From positions 620,001 through 684,000 of the forward strand of contig NZ_BAABHD010000084.1 in assembly GCF_039541915.1 (NCBI RefSeq): a stretch of 64,000 bases of DNA, given 5' to 3'. The translations under genes were made by a program, and so were the position numbers. The notes beneath the pieces were generated by a model, which was given only the letters and a program-made list of their open reading frames with translations, was not told the origin of the DNA and did not search any database. This DNA is from Nibrella saemangeumensis. Lineage in GTDB: Bacteria > Bacteroidota > Bacteroidia > Cytophagales > Spirosomataceae. Positions 7,975 to 16,336 of the stretch are shown here, one piece after another (the first letter of the stretch is position 1; the number at the start of each line of letters is the position of its first letter).

Positions 7975-8943
7975 ATGTTAGAAAAGTTGAAGAACCTGGC
8001 GTTTGTGCAGCGGACTATCCTTCGACTGAAGAATACGTATGCCCTGAATTCTAAAACGACCTGGTATGACTTCCTCATTGGAATGGGTAAAAAGATCGTC
8101 GATAATGATACCAGTGAACGGGCATCTTCGGCGGCTTTTAACCTGATCCTGGCCATATTTCCGTCGTTCATCTTCCTTTTTACGCTGATTCCTTACATAC
8201 CTATTGAGAATTTAGAAAAGGAAATTTTTGTGTTTCTGGCGGAGGTTATTCCGGCACCTACGTTTAAGGTCGTCGACACCACCATCCACGATATCATCAG
8301 CCGGCCAAGGGGGGGCGTGTTGTCGTTCGGTTTTCTTTTCGCTCTGTTTGCGGCTACCAACGGCGTCATGGCGCTGATGAACGCCTTTAACTCCTCCCAC
8401 AAAATTGTGGAGCACCGGAGTTTTCTGAAGCGAAGACTGGTTGCGCTGGGCTTAACCTTTACCTTGACCTTTGCCCTGTTTCTGGCTATAACCGTTCTGG
8501 TGGTTGGGGGAGTGGTAACCAGTTACCTGCAGCAGCTGGGTATTTTAAGCGATATCCTGACCCGTACTGTCACGTTGGGGCGTTACCTGGTTGTTTTTGG
8601 GGTATTTGTGGGTGTAGTAGCGGTCATGTACCGGTACGGACCCGATGTAAACATGAAGTGGCGACTGATCACGCCCGGCTGCGTTACTGCATCGGTGCTG
8701 ATCGTATTGACCACGTACATATTTTCTTACTATGTCTCGAATTTCAGTTCCTATAATAAAGTATACGGGTCCATCGGAACGCTCATTGCGCTGATGATCT
8801 GGATAAATCTGGTTTCGTTGATTCTGATTATCGGCTTTGAGATCAATGACTGCCTTTATAAGCTGGAAGGAGAGCGTGACCCTATCGTAGAAGAGAAAAT
8901 TATCCAGCCCGAAGAACCCGCCGGAGTAACGACAACTACTTAG
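7975..8943 (+). CDS. YihY/BrkB-family inner-membrane protein
   Basis: 322 residues with about six membrane helices. The family core is clear. ASSAAFNLILAIFPSFIFLFTL marks the first helix after an amphipathic N-terminus, and RPRGGVLSFGFLFALFAATNG the second and third. The repeat SIGTLIALMIWINLVSLILIIGFEIN closes the domain. The Glu/Pro-rich tail after residue 305 is soluble. The family was once called ribonuclease BN but is not an RNase; it is thought to be a transporter-like membrane protein of unknown substrate. The gene starts 40 bases after the thioesterase. Confidence 0.9.
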   Translation: MLEKLKNLAFVQRTILRLKNTYALNSKTTWYDFLIGMGKKIVDNDTSERASSAAFNLILAIFPSFIFLFTLIPYIPIENLEKEIFVFLAEVIPAPTFKVVDTTIHDIISRPRGGVLSFGFLFALFAATNGVMALMNAFNSSHKIVEHRSFLKRRLVALGLTFTLTFALFLAITVLVVGGVVTSYLQQLGILSDILTRTVTLGRYLVVFGVFVGVVAVMYRYGPDVNMKWRLITPGCVTASVLIVLTTYIFSYYVSNFSSYNKVYGSIGTLIALMIWINLVSLILIIGFEINDCLYKLEGERDPIVEEKIIQPEEPAGVTTTT

Positions 8944-9110
8944 GCATAGGTTGTCCTTTACGTTTGACAGCCTTTGGCTATGAGTATTTTCCGTTCGATA
9001 AATAATTTACCGCAGGCAGTCGAAAATCCTCCTACTTTTATCCACTATTAATCGAATGGGTGTGAGAAACTGACGGTTTGTTCGTTTAGATAGTGTGTTG
9101 ATATACCCCG

Positions 9111-10154
9111 ATGCAGTCGATCACCGGAAAAGAAAATAATCTGCCCATGACGCCTTTCCTGAATCAGTTAAGGCCGTGGGTTTCGGTTATTTGTACCAGC
9201 TACAATCACGAAGCATTCGTTACCGATGCTCTGCATTCGGTGGTTGCCCAATGTTACCCTAATATCGAACTTATCGTGATTGATAACGCCAGCACCGACA
9301 GCACGGCCGATCGGATTCAGGCGTTTGTTCAGCAGCATCCGGCCGTGGTATTTATCCGGAACGCAGAAAACATTGGCCTTTGCCGGGCTTTCAATCAGGG
9401 CTTAAAGCTAGCGGGTGGCCGCTACGTGATCGACCTGTCTGCCGACGACGTACTGCTGCCGGGACGCATAGCCCGGCAGGTTGCCTTTTTTGAGCGTTTG
9501 CCTGAGTCCTACGCCGTTGTCTTTACCAATGCCGGGTACATAAATCCAGCCGGTAGACTGCTGGGTTACCATTACCCGATCAATGAAAAAGGGCAGGCCC
9601 GGCAGAAAGTACCATCTGGCAACGTGTTTCGTCATGTGCTGGAATCGTACTTTATTTGTACCCCCACCATGATGATACGCAAGGAGGTACTGGATGCTAT
9701 TGGTGGGTACGACGAAACTCTTTGGTTTGAAGATTTCGACTTCTGGATTCGTACATCGCGCCATTACCAGTACGCCTACCTCGATGAAGTATTGACCCAT
9801 AAACGCCATCTGGATGACTCCCTCTCCCGGCAGGTAATCCGCAGCGATAACCGTATTCTGCACTCCACCTTACAGGTTTGCTACAAAGCCTTCGATCACT
9901 GCGAAACCCCCGATGAGTATCGTACACTGGCCCGCCGGGTTCGTCGGTTTCTGCGTAAATGTTTTTACGCAGAACAGTTTGATCTGGCACTGCAGTTTGG
10001 CAAACTCTTACAGTATATGGAGGAGCCAGACCCGATAACGGCGGCCATTCTGCTGCTTTGCCGCCTGCGGGTTCCGGTCAACGGGGCCTACCGGCGCTAC
10101 ATCCAATGCCGGAATTACCCCCGTTTGCTCAGACTAAAAGCCAATCTGACCTGA
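9111..10154 (+). CDS. family 2 glycosyltransferase
   Basis: 347 residues; an ATG at 9147 is an alternative start. The GT-A fold begins at WVSVICTSYNHEAFVTDAL. It has the nucleotide-binding segment IELIVIDNASTDST and a DXD-like metal site in DLSADDVLLPGR. The acceptor region is GGYDETLWFEDFDFWIRTS, where the ED-x-D-F-W motif is typical of GT2. There are no membrane helices, so it acts at the cytoplasmic face, probably adding a sugar to a lipid-linked or surface glycan. No other glycan-assembly gene adjoins it except the WbqC gene about 3 kb away. Confidence 0.88.
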   Translation: MQSITGKENNLPMTPFLNQLRPWVSVICTSYNHEAFVTDALHSVVAQCYPNIELIVIDNASTDSTADRIQAFVQQHPAVVFIRNAENIGLCRAFNQGLKLAGGRYVIDLSADDVLLPGRIARQVAFFERLPESYAVVFTNAGYINPAGRLLGYHYPINEKGQARQKVPSGNVFRHVLESYFICTPTMMIRKEVLDAIGGYDETLWFEDFDFWIRTSRHYQYAYLDEVLTHKRHLDDSLSRQVIRSDNRILHSTLQVCYKAFDHCETPDEYRTLARRVRRFLRKCFYAEQFDLALQFGKLLQYMEEPDPITAAILLLCRLRVPVNGAYRRYIQCRNYPRLLRLKANLT

Positions 10155-10185
10155 GCGTGGTTATGCTCCTTAAAGTCCAGACCGT

Positions 10186-10806
10186 ATGCCCGCTGAATTT
10201 ATCCGAATACACCCTCAAACTCCCGAAGAACGCAAAATACTTCATGTAGTAAATGCCCTCCGCAATGGTGCGGTCATTATTTACCCAACCGACACGGTGT
10301 ACGGTATGGGCTGCGACATCCACAACACCCGGGCGGTAGAGCGGGTAGCCCGCATCAAAGGTATCAAGCCGAACAAAAATGATTTTTCGTTTATTTGCTA
10401 TGACCTGAGTCATATTGCCGATTACGCACGAGTCGGCAATCAGGCATTCAAGCTGATGAAGCGGCTGTTGCCGGGTCCCTACACATTCATCCTGGATGCC
10501 AGTAACCGGGTACCGAAAATTCTCAATGCCACCAAAAAAACGGTCGGTATTCGTGTTCCAAACAGTGCTATTCCCCGCCAGATCGTCTCCGAATTAGGCA
10601 ATCCAATCATTACGACGTCAATTAAAGCTGACGATGAAATTGCGGAATATCCTACTGATCCTGAAGAGATTTTTGAACAGTATCAGCATCAGGTCGACAT
10701 TGTCATTGATGGTGGCTATGGCGGAAATGTACCATCTACCATAATTGATGCCACAACGGATACCTTTGAAATTATTCGCGAAGGGCTGGGCGATTACTCG
10801 GTTTGA
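10186..10806 (+). CDS. L-threonylcarbamoyladenylate synthase (Sua5/YciO/YrdC family)
   Basis: 206 residues comprising one YrdC domain. Characteristic segments are GAVIIYPTDTVYGMGCDI (ATP/bicarbonate site), RIKGIKPNKNDFSFICYDLS and LLPGPYTFIL, followed by TVGIRVPNSAIPRQIV and PIITTSIK. The enzyme makes threonylcarbamoyl-AMP for the t6A modification at position 37 of ANN-decoding tRNAs. It lacks the extra C-terminal SUA5 domain, so it is the short TsaC/YciO-like form. KPNKNDFSFIC resembles the YciO branch, so assignment as the essential t6A enzyme is likely but not certain. Confidence 0.85.
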   Translation: MPAEFIRIHPQTPEERKILHVVNALRNGAVIIYPTDTVYGMGCDIHNTRAVERVARIKGIKPNKNDFSFICYDLSHIADYARVGNQAFKLMKRLLPGPYTFILDASNRVPKILNATKKTVGIRVPNSAIPRQIVSELGNPIITTSIKADDEIAEYPTDPEEIFEQYQHQVDIVIDGGYGGNVPSTIIDATTDTFEIIREGLGDYSV

Positions 10807-10835
10807 ATTTGAGTTTTTAGTATGTTTAACGCTCA

Positions 10836-11894
10836 ATGGTTATTCTATTTCATATGATTTTCCCCAAATCTTTTCAATTACTCGTTCTCTCAGCCCTTAT
10901 TATCGGGGGGTGCCAAAACAGTTCATCCGATCAGGCCGCTAAGTCAGACCCGAATACGTCGGCCGAGGCTGCCCCCGAAACCAGTAACACAAAACTGGCG
11001 GTTAGCCGGGATACCGTGGTAACCACTGCGGCATCAACCACTCCGGCCGCGGCCGGCAAAGAGCTGACACCGTTAGACTCTCTGCGACTTATAGGTCCCA
11101 AGATCACGGGCTCTATACTGCCTGATAAGCGGATTCTGGCTTATTACGGTAACCCGCACTCGAAGAGAATGGGCGTATTGGGCGAATATCCTAAGGACGA
11201 AATGCTTCGGAGGCTGGATCGCGAAACTAAAAACTGGGAAAAAGCGGATCCGTCCAAGCCCGTTCAGCAGGCCCTTCACCTGGTGGCGATCACCGCCCAG
11301 GGTGCTCCGGGTAAAGACGGAAAATACCGGCTTCGGATGACTGATTATACCATCCGGAAAGTCATTAAGTGGGCGGCTGAGCATAACGCCATCTGTTTCC
11401 TGGATGTTCAGGTGGGCTTATCAACCCTGCAGCAGGAATTGCCCTACTTGGAGAAATACCTGACGTTACCGTATGTTCACCTGGGTATCGACCCTGAATT
11501 TTCGATGAAGACCGGTGCCCGCCCGGGTACCAAGATTGGTACGTACGATGCCGCGGACATCAACTATGCCGTTAATTTCCTGAGCCGCATTAAGCAGGAG
11601 CACAACCTGCCCACCAAAATTCTGGTGGTTCACCGTTTTACGCAGCGTATGGTGACGAACTATAAGAATATCAAACTCAACCCCAATGTGCAGATTGTTA
11701 TGCACATGGACGGCTGGGGGGAGCCCGTCCTGAAGCGCGACAGCTACCGCGATTATATCAAGAAAGAAATGGTGCAGTATACCGGTTTCAAAATCTTCTA
11801 CCACAATGACGTGAAGAAACCACCGCATCACCTGATGACGGCGGCAGAAGTTCTCACCGAAGATCCGAAGCCGATCTATATTCAATATCAGTAA
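10836..11894 (+). CDS. lipoprotein with a TIM-barrel-like domain, unknown function
   Basis: 352 residues from the ATG at 10836; an ATG at 10854 gives a tighter signal peptide. The hydrophobic segment ends in IIGGC, a good lipobox, followed by a linker of about 60 residues rich in Ser, Ala and Thr. The globular part starts near GSILPDKRILAYYGNPHSK. It contains repeated strand-helix units (HNAICFLDVQVGLS, PYVHLGIDPEFSMK, PTKILVVHRFTQRM, NVQIVMHMDGWGEP) that look like a glycosidase-type barrel. Asp in FLDVQ and DPEFSM are candidate functional acids. I do not recognise a characterised family. A strong bidirectional terminator follows. Confidence 0.75.
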   Translation: MVILFHMIFPKSFQLLVLSALIIGGCQNSSSDQAAKSDPNTSAEAAPETSNTKLAVSRDTVVTTAASTTPAAAGKELTPLDSLRLIGPKITGSILPDKRILAYYGNPHSKRMGVLGEYPKDEMLRRLDRETKNWEKADPSKPVQQALHLVAITAQGAPGKDGKYRLRMTDYTIRKVIKWAAEHNAICFLDVQVGLSTLQQELPYLEKYLTLPYVHLGIDPEFSMKTGARPGTKIGTYDAADINYAVNFLSRIKQEHNLPTKILVVHRFTQRMVTNYKNIKLNPNVQIVMHMDGWGEPVLKRDSYRDYIKKEMVQYTGFKIFYHNDVKKPPHHLMTAAEVLTEDPKPIYIQYQ

Positions 11895-11900
11895 GCTTAT

Positions 11901-11950
11901 CAAATTAGAATGAAAAAGGAGCCGAGGGGCTCCTTTTTCATTCTAATTTG
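11901..11950. terminator. perfect 23-bp inverted-repeat bidirectional terminator
   Basis: The left arm 11901-11923 is the exact reverse complement of 11928-11950, around the loop GAGG. T-rich stretches flank the GC core on both strands (CTCCTTTTTCATT in each direction). It separates two convergent genes, and its right arm lies over the stop codon and last codons of the acyltransferase. Confidence 0.88.
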
Positions 11951-12813
11951 ACCTGTATTCTTCCCTCATACGTTTCTTTTGTGTGTTTCCAGCGTTTGTG
12001 TGACCATAGCCAGTCGGCGGGGTGGTGCCGGATCGATTGCTCCAGCAGGTCACGATACCGCTCCAGAATGGCACCATTTGGCAACGTGTCATATGGCGGC
12101 TCGGCAATGGAGTAAAAGGTAGCCTTATAATAACCACGTCGAATCCGTACAGTCTCCAGAAAAAATACCGGCAGATTGAAGCTGCGGGCCAGCCGTTCGG
12201 TGCCGGGATAAAAGGGGGTGTCTCGGTGCAGAAACGGCATCCAGTAGCCATGCTCCGGTTGGTCAGGGACCTGGTCGGCAACCAATGCTACAATGCGGGG
12301 CATGTGCCGGCGAGCCACCATCTCCCTGGGTATTTTGTTCATCGGCAGGGGGTAAGCGCCAAAACGGGAGCGAAGCAGGTGCATTAACTTTTCGAAAAAG
12401 GGGCTCTTCAGGGGCTTGTAAACGCTGTCGACCGGCATGCCGTTCAACACGGAGGCCGACGGGATCCACTCCCAGTTGCATTGGTGCGAGGCCATCCCGA
12501 TGATTGCCTGTCCCCCTGCTAAATAAGCCCTTACCGGTTCATCGTTGTGGAAGGTAACCCGCTGCGCCAGTTCGCTGGCCGGAAGGCCGGGCAGTTTGAG
12601 CGTTTCAACGATCAGGTCGGTCAGATTCCGGTAGAACTGCTTCGTCAGCCGGTTTATGGCTGCATCGGTCAGCTCCGGAAAAGAGGCTTTCATGTTTTCG
12701 CGGATCGTTCCCCGGCGGTAACGGATCAGGTAAGCCAGCAGAAAATATAACGCATTGGCCATCCCGTAAAGAACCGGGAACGGCAGTCTTGACAATAACC
12801 GAAAAAATACCAT
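11938..12813 (-). CDS. lipid A / lysophospholipid acyltransferase, LpxL/HtrB family
   Basis: 291 residues from the ATG at 12813; a TTG at 12867 would add 18. An N-terminal membrane anchor (LPFPVLYGMANALYFLLAYLI) is followed by the acyltransferase domain. The catalytic HX4E motif is in MASHQCNWEW, and the second block is PLKSPFFEKLMHLLRSRFG. The acceptor segments are VALVADQVPDQ and PFYPGTERLARSFNLPVFF. It closes with ADWLWSHKRWK, typical of LpxL/LpxM. The enzyme transfers a secondary acyl chain to lipid A, or in Bacteroidetes possibly to an ornithine- or glycine-type lipid, at the inner-membrane face. The last codons overlap the terminator stem. Confidence 0.9.
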   Translation of the reverse strand: MVFFRLLSRLPFPVLYGMANALYFLLAYLIRYRRGTIRENMKASFPELTDAAINRLTKQFYRNLTDLIVETLKLPGLPASELAQRVTFHNDEPVRAYLAGGQAIIGMASHQCNWEWIPSASVLNGMPVDSVYKPLKSPFFEKLMHLLRSRFGAYPLPMNKIPREMVARRHMPRIVALVADQVPDQPEHGYWMPFLHRDTPFYPGTERLARSFNLPVFFLETVRIRRGYYKATFYSIAEPPYDTLPNGAILERYRDLLEQSIRHHPADWLWSHKRWKHTKETYEGRIQVKLE

Positions 12814-12877
12814 TTGAAACAGACGCTGTACCGCCCCTGGTAAGGGTTTTCGGAGCCGGTACCCCAATAATTAAATT

Positions 12878-12925
12878 TTTGTAAAAAAATTTGACTATAC
12901 TACTTTTTTCCGTTACTTGGTAACG
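12878..12925 (+). promoter_or_regulatory. promoter and operator-like palindrome upstream of the WbqC gene
   Basis: TTTG at 12878-12881, a 19-base spacer, then TACTTTTT at 12901-12908 (TAnnTTTG with its last base changed). The palindrome CGTTAC-TTG-GTAACG (12911-12925) begins three bases later, where transcription would start. This is the right place for a repressor site. A similar half-site pair precedes clpC. Confidence 0.5.
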
Positions 12926-12941
12926 ATTAACCCACTCTTTA

Positions 12942-13604
12942 TTGGAAAAATACCAAACTGGAGCGGATGTCCATGAGTTGCTGATTGAACTTCATTACCT
13001 GCCCAGCCTCGATTATATGGCTGGCCTGCTGAGGTTCGATCGCGTCCGGATTGAAGCAAAAGAGCACTATCAGAAACAAAGTTACAGAAATCGCTGCTAC
13101 GTTCTGACGTCAAACAAGGTAGATTGTCTGACGGTCCCGGTCCAGGACGGCACCCATAAGCAGCCAATTCGGGATGTCCGGATCGATAACCGGCAGGCCT
13201 GGCAAGACCGGCACTGGCGCTGCTTAAGCGCGGCCTATGGTAAGGCCCCTTTTTTTGAGTACTATGCACCGTACCTGGAACCGGTTATCCGGAAACAAGC
13301 TGACTTTCTGTTTGACCTGAATCTGGAGTTACTGACAATCTGTCTGCATTTGTTAGGGCAGAGGGTCGACCTGTCGCTGACAGATTGGTATGAGAAAGAG
13401 CTTTTCGGGAAGGTATTTGATGCCCGGTCACGGCTAAATGCCCGCCAGCGGGAGAGTGACTATTTATTTTACCAAAGCTGGCCCTATACTCAGAATTTTG
13501 GCAATGTATTTGTACCCAATCTGAGTATTATCGACCTTTTGTTCTGCCAGGGACCAACCGCTTTGGATGTGCTGAAAAAAAGCCAAATAAGGGTAGTGTC
13601 CTGA
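12942..13604 (+). CDS. WbqC-family protein
   Basis: 220 residues from a TTG at 12942. A TTG at 12978 (reading LLIELHYLPSLDYMAG) is an equally good start, and no ATG lies upstream of the domain. Family features are LHYLPSLDYMAGLLRFDRV at the start, the HYQKQSYRNRCYV block, LTVPVQDG and the terminal block NFGNVFVPNLSIIDLLFCQG. WbqC-like proteins are linked to O-antigen or amino-sugar glycolipid synthesis in some operons, but their biochemical role is not settled. Bacteroidetes usually encode one. It precedes clpC by 65 bases, and both genes have CGTTAC/GTAACG palindromes upstream. Confidence 0.85.
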   Translation: MEKYQTGADVHELLIELHYLPSLDYMAGLLRFDRVRIEAKEHYQKQSYRNRCYVLTSNKVDCLTVPVQDGTHKQPIRDVRIDNRQAWQDRHWRCLSAAYGKAPFFEYYAPYLEPVIRKQADFLFDLNLELLTICLHLLGQRVDLSLTDWYEKELFGKVFDARSRLNARQRESDYLFYQSWPYTQNFGNVFVPNLSIIDLLFCQGPTALDVLKKSQIRVVS

Positions 13605-13627
13605 ATGAACAAACCCAAAAAAAATTT

Positions 13628-13645
13628 CGTTACGCTATTGTAACG
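13628..13645 (+). promoter_or_regulatory. operator-like palindrome before clpC
   Basis: CGTTAC, six bases, GTAACG, ending 24 bases before the clpC ATG. The half-sites are identical to those of the palindrome before the WbqC gene, with a different spacer. No matching -7 box is obvious. Confidence 0.4.
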
Positions 13646-13669
13646 CTTACGACTGGAGACCCAAAGCGA

Positions 13670-16195
13670 ATGGAAGCAAAATTTTCAAACCGCGTTAAAG
13701 AAGTTATATCGCTGAGCCGGGAAGAGGCACTGCGGCTGGGGCACGACTATATTGGGACGGAGCACCTGCTGCTGGGCATGATTCGCGAAGGCGAGGGGGT
13801 AGCTGTTGGGTTGCTGAAAAAATTAGGTATTTCGCTGGATGAACTCCGCGTGACCATTGAACAGGCAACCAAGGGAACGGCAACCAATAACGTAAAAAAT
13901 CTGGCGAATATCCCCCTGACGCGTCAGTCGGAGAAAACGCTGAAGATCACCTACCTGGAAGCTAAGATTTTTAAAAGCCCACTCATTGGTACCGAACATC
14001 TGTTGCTTTCGATTCTGCGCGACGAGGACAACGTCGCCACTCAGATCTTAAATAAGTTCAACGTTAACTATGAAGTCATCAAGGAGATGTTAGAGTACCA
14101 ATCCTCGGGCTCCCGTCCGCACATGGGACCCGAAACTGACGATGATGGCGACGATGCACGCAGCATGTTTGGCGGTGGCTCAGGCTCCGGAAAAGATCCG
14201 AAAGGCGCTGAGAAATCGCGGACCCCGGTGCTGGACAACTTTGGTCGGGATCTGACCAAGCTGGCCGAACTGGGTAAGCTGGACCCGATCGTTGGCCGCG
14301 AAAAAGAAATTGAGCGCGTAGCCCAGATCCTGAGCCGCCGGAAGAAAAACAATCCGATCCTGATTGGTGAGCCGGGTGTTGGTAAGACGGCAATTGCGGA
14401 AGGTCTGGCCCTGCGGATTGTTCAGAAGAAAGTTTCCCGCGTGCTGTTTGGCAAGCGGGTGGTGACCCTGGATCTGGCGTCGCTGGTAGCCGGTACCAAA
14501 TACCGGGGCCAGTTTGAAGAACGGATGAAGGCGGTCATGAACGAACTGGAGAAATCCCCGGAAGTGATCCTGTTCATCGATGAGTTGCATACCATCGTGG
14601 GTGCCGGTGGCGCTTCGGGTTCACTCGACGCTTCGAATATGTTTAAGCCGGCGCTGGCGCGGGGTGACATCCAATGTATTGGTGCTACCACGCTGGACGA
14701 GTACCGCCAGTACATTGAGAAAGATGGTGCCCTGGCCCGTCGCTTCCAGGTCGTCATGGTTGATGCTACCTCGGTAGAAGAAACCATCGAGATTCTGAAC
14801 AACATCAAGGATAAGTACGAAGATCACCACCACGTTAACTACACGCAGCAGGCCGTTGAAGCAGCCGTGAAACTGTCGGAACGCTACATCAGCGATCGCT
14901 TCCTGCCGGACAAAGCTATTGACGTACTCGACGAAGTGGGTGCCCGCGTACACATCAGCAACATTACCGTGCCCGACGATATTCTGAAGCTCGAAGAGCA
15001 GATCGAGAATATTAAGAAGGAGAAAAATCAGGTCGTGAAGAGCCAGAAGTACGAAGAGGCCGCGCAACTGCGTGATAAGGAGAAACGCCTGATCGACCAA
15101 CTGGAGCGTGCCAAGCAGGCCTGGGAGGAAGATACCAAGAAGCGTCGCTACACGGTGAACGAAGACAATGTCGCCGAAGTGGTAGCCATGATGACGGGTA
15201 TCCCGGTAACGAGCGTGTCCAACGACGAAGGCAAGAAACTCATCAACATGGGTGAGGAACTGAAAGGCCGGGTTATTGGTCAGAATGCCGCCATCGAGAA
15301 ACTGGTGAAAGCGATCCAGCGGACGCGAGTAGGTCTGAAAGATCCGAAGAAGCCAATTGGTTCGTTTATCTTCTTAGGTCCAACGGGTGTCGGTAAGACG
15401 GAGCTGGCGAAAGTGCTGGCGTCGTACCTCTTCGATAAGGAAGACGCGCTGGTGCGGATCGATATGTCGGAGTATATGGAGAAGTTCTCCGTAAGCCGGC
15501 TGGTTGGTGCTCCTCCGGGCTACGTAGGTTACGAAGAAGGTGGTCAGCTGACGGAAAAGATTCGCCGGAAGCCATACAGTGTGGTCCTGCTCGACGAAAT
15601 CGAGAAAGCGCACCCGGATGTGTTCAACATCCTGCTGCAGGTACTCGACGATGGTATCCTGACCGACGGTCTGGGCCGCCGGGTCGACTTCCGCAACACC
15701 ATCATCATCATGACCTCTAACATTGGGGTTCGTGACCTGAAAGACTTCGGTTCCGGTATCGGTTTCGCTACCCGTTCCAAGTCAGAAAGTCAGGACGACC
15801 TGATGAAGAGTACGATTCAGAATGCACTCCGCAAAGCGTTCTCGCCGGAGTTCCTGAACCGTCTGGACGATGTGATCGTGTTTAACTCACTGCTGCGGGA
15901 AGACATCCACCGCATCATTGACCTGATGCTGAATAAGCTTCTGGGCCGGGTAACCAGCCTGGGCTATAAAGTCGAACTGACCGAAAAGGCAAAAGACTTC
16001 CTGGCCGAGAAAGGATACGACCCGCAGTATGGTGCCCGTCCGCTGAGCCGTGCTATTCAGAAGTACCTCGAAGACCCCGTCGCCGAGGAGATCCTGAAAG
16101 GTGAAATGGCCGAGGGCGATGTGATCCTGGCCGATTACGACGGTAGCAGCGATCAACTGACCATTACCACGCAGAGTCAGAAGGTAGTAGAATAA
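13670..16195 (+). CDS. clpC: ATP-dependent Clp protease ATPase subunit ClpC
   Basis: 841 residues, a full-length HSP100 unfoldase. A double Clp_N repeat covers about 1-145 (SREEALRLGHDYIGTEHLLLG). The first AAA module has Walker A GEPGVGKTA near residue 233 and Walker B VILFIDELH. A middle region carries a UVR motif (SQKYEEAAQLRDKEKRL). The second AAA module has Walker A GPTGVGKTE near residue 570 and Walker B VVLLDEIEKAHPDV. The tripeptide IGF (GSGIGFATR) is the expected ClpP-docking loop, so it should feed ClpP. UVR motifs in ClpC/McsA serve adaptor binding. Likely stress-regulated; the upstream palindrome is a candidate operator. Confidence 0.97.
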   Translation: MEAKFSNRVKEVISLSREEALRLGHDYIGTEHLLLGMIREGEGVAVGLLKKLGISLDELRVTIEQATKGTATNNVKNLANIPLTRQSEKTLKITYLEAKIFKSPLIGTEHLLLSILRDEDNVATQILNKFNVNYEVIKEMLEYQSSGSRPHMGPETDDDGDDARSMFGGGSGSGKDPKGAEKSRTPVLDNFGRDLTKLAELGKLDPIVGREKEIERVAQILSRRKKNNPILIGEPGVGKTAIAEGLALRIVQKKVSRVLFGKRVVTLDLASLVAGTKYRGQFEERMKAVMNELEKSPEVILFIDELHTIVGAGGASGSLDASNMFKPALARGDIQCIGATTLDEYRQYIEKDGALARRFQVVMVDATSVEETIEILNNIKDKYEDHHHVNYTQQAVEAAVKLSERYISDRFLPDKAIDVLDEVGARVHISNITVPDDILKLEEQIENIKKEKNQVVKSQKYEEAAQLRDKEKRLIDQLERAKQAWEEDTKKRRYTVNEDNVAEVVAMMTGIPVTSVSNDEGKKLINMGEELKGRVIGQNAAIEKLVKAIQRTRVGLKDPKKPIGSFIFLGPTGVGKTELAKVLASYLFDKEDALVRIDMSEYMEKFSVSRLVGAPPGYVGYEEGGQLTEKIRRKPYSVVLLDEIEKAHPDVFNILLQVLDDGILTDGLGRRVDFRNTIIIMTSNIGVRDLKDFGSGIGFATRSKSESQDDLMKSTIQNALRKAFSPEFLNRLDDVIVFNSLLREDIHRIIDLMLNKLLGRVTSLGYKVELTEKAKDFLAEKGYDPQYGARPLSRAIQKYLEDPVAEEILKGEMAEGDVILADYDGSSDQLTITTQSQKVVE

Positions 16196-16210
16196 ATACA
16201 AAGTTCAGTG

Positions 16211-16244
16211 AAAACCCCGATAGCTCACGCTGTTGGGGTTTTTT
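16211..16244 (+). terminator. intrinsic terminator after clpC
   Basis: AAAACCCC (16211-16218) pairs with GGGGTTTT (16235-16242). A small inner AGC/GCT stem shortens the loop, and the T-run continues to 16244. Confidence 0.75.
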
Positions 16245-16269
16245 GCTTTAGGGCGGTTGATAAATATAT

Positions 16270-16308
16270 ATGAACAATAAAATGCATTTTAATAATAAAT
16301 GTGTTCAT
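16270..16308. promoter_or_regulatory. nested palindromes upstream of the first barrel gene
   Basis: ATGAACA (16270-16276) and TGTTCAT (16302-16308) flank the perfect 14-base palindrome TAAAATGCATTTTA (16278-16291). The whole lies 29 bases before the ATG at 16337, in a very A+T-rich gap. It looks like a binding site for one or two dimeric regulators; no known regulator is recognised. Confidence 0.4.
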
Positions 16309-16336
16309 TTATAATCTGATAGACAAACCTAAGCAC

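Noticed and set aside
8944..9110. Possible tRNA or small RNA in the gap after the YihY gene (GTTCGATAA words)
   Set aside because: No cloverleaf can be drawn; only a TACTTTTA near-promoter box is present and no hairpin with T-run.
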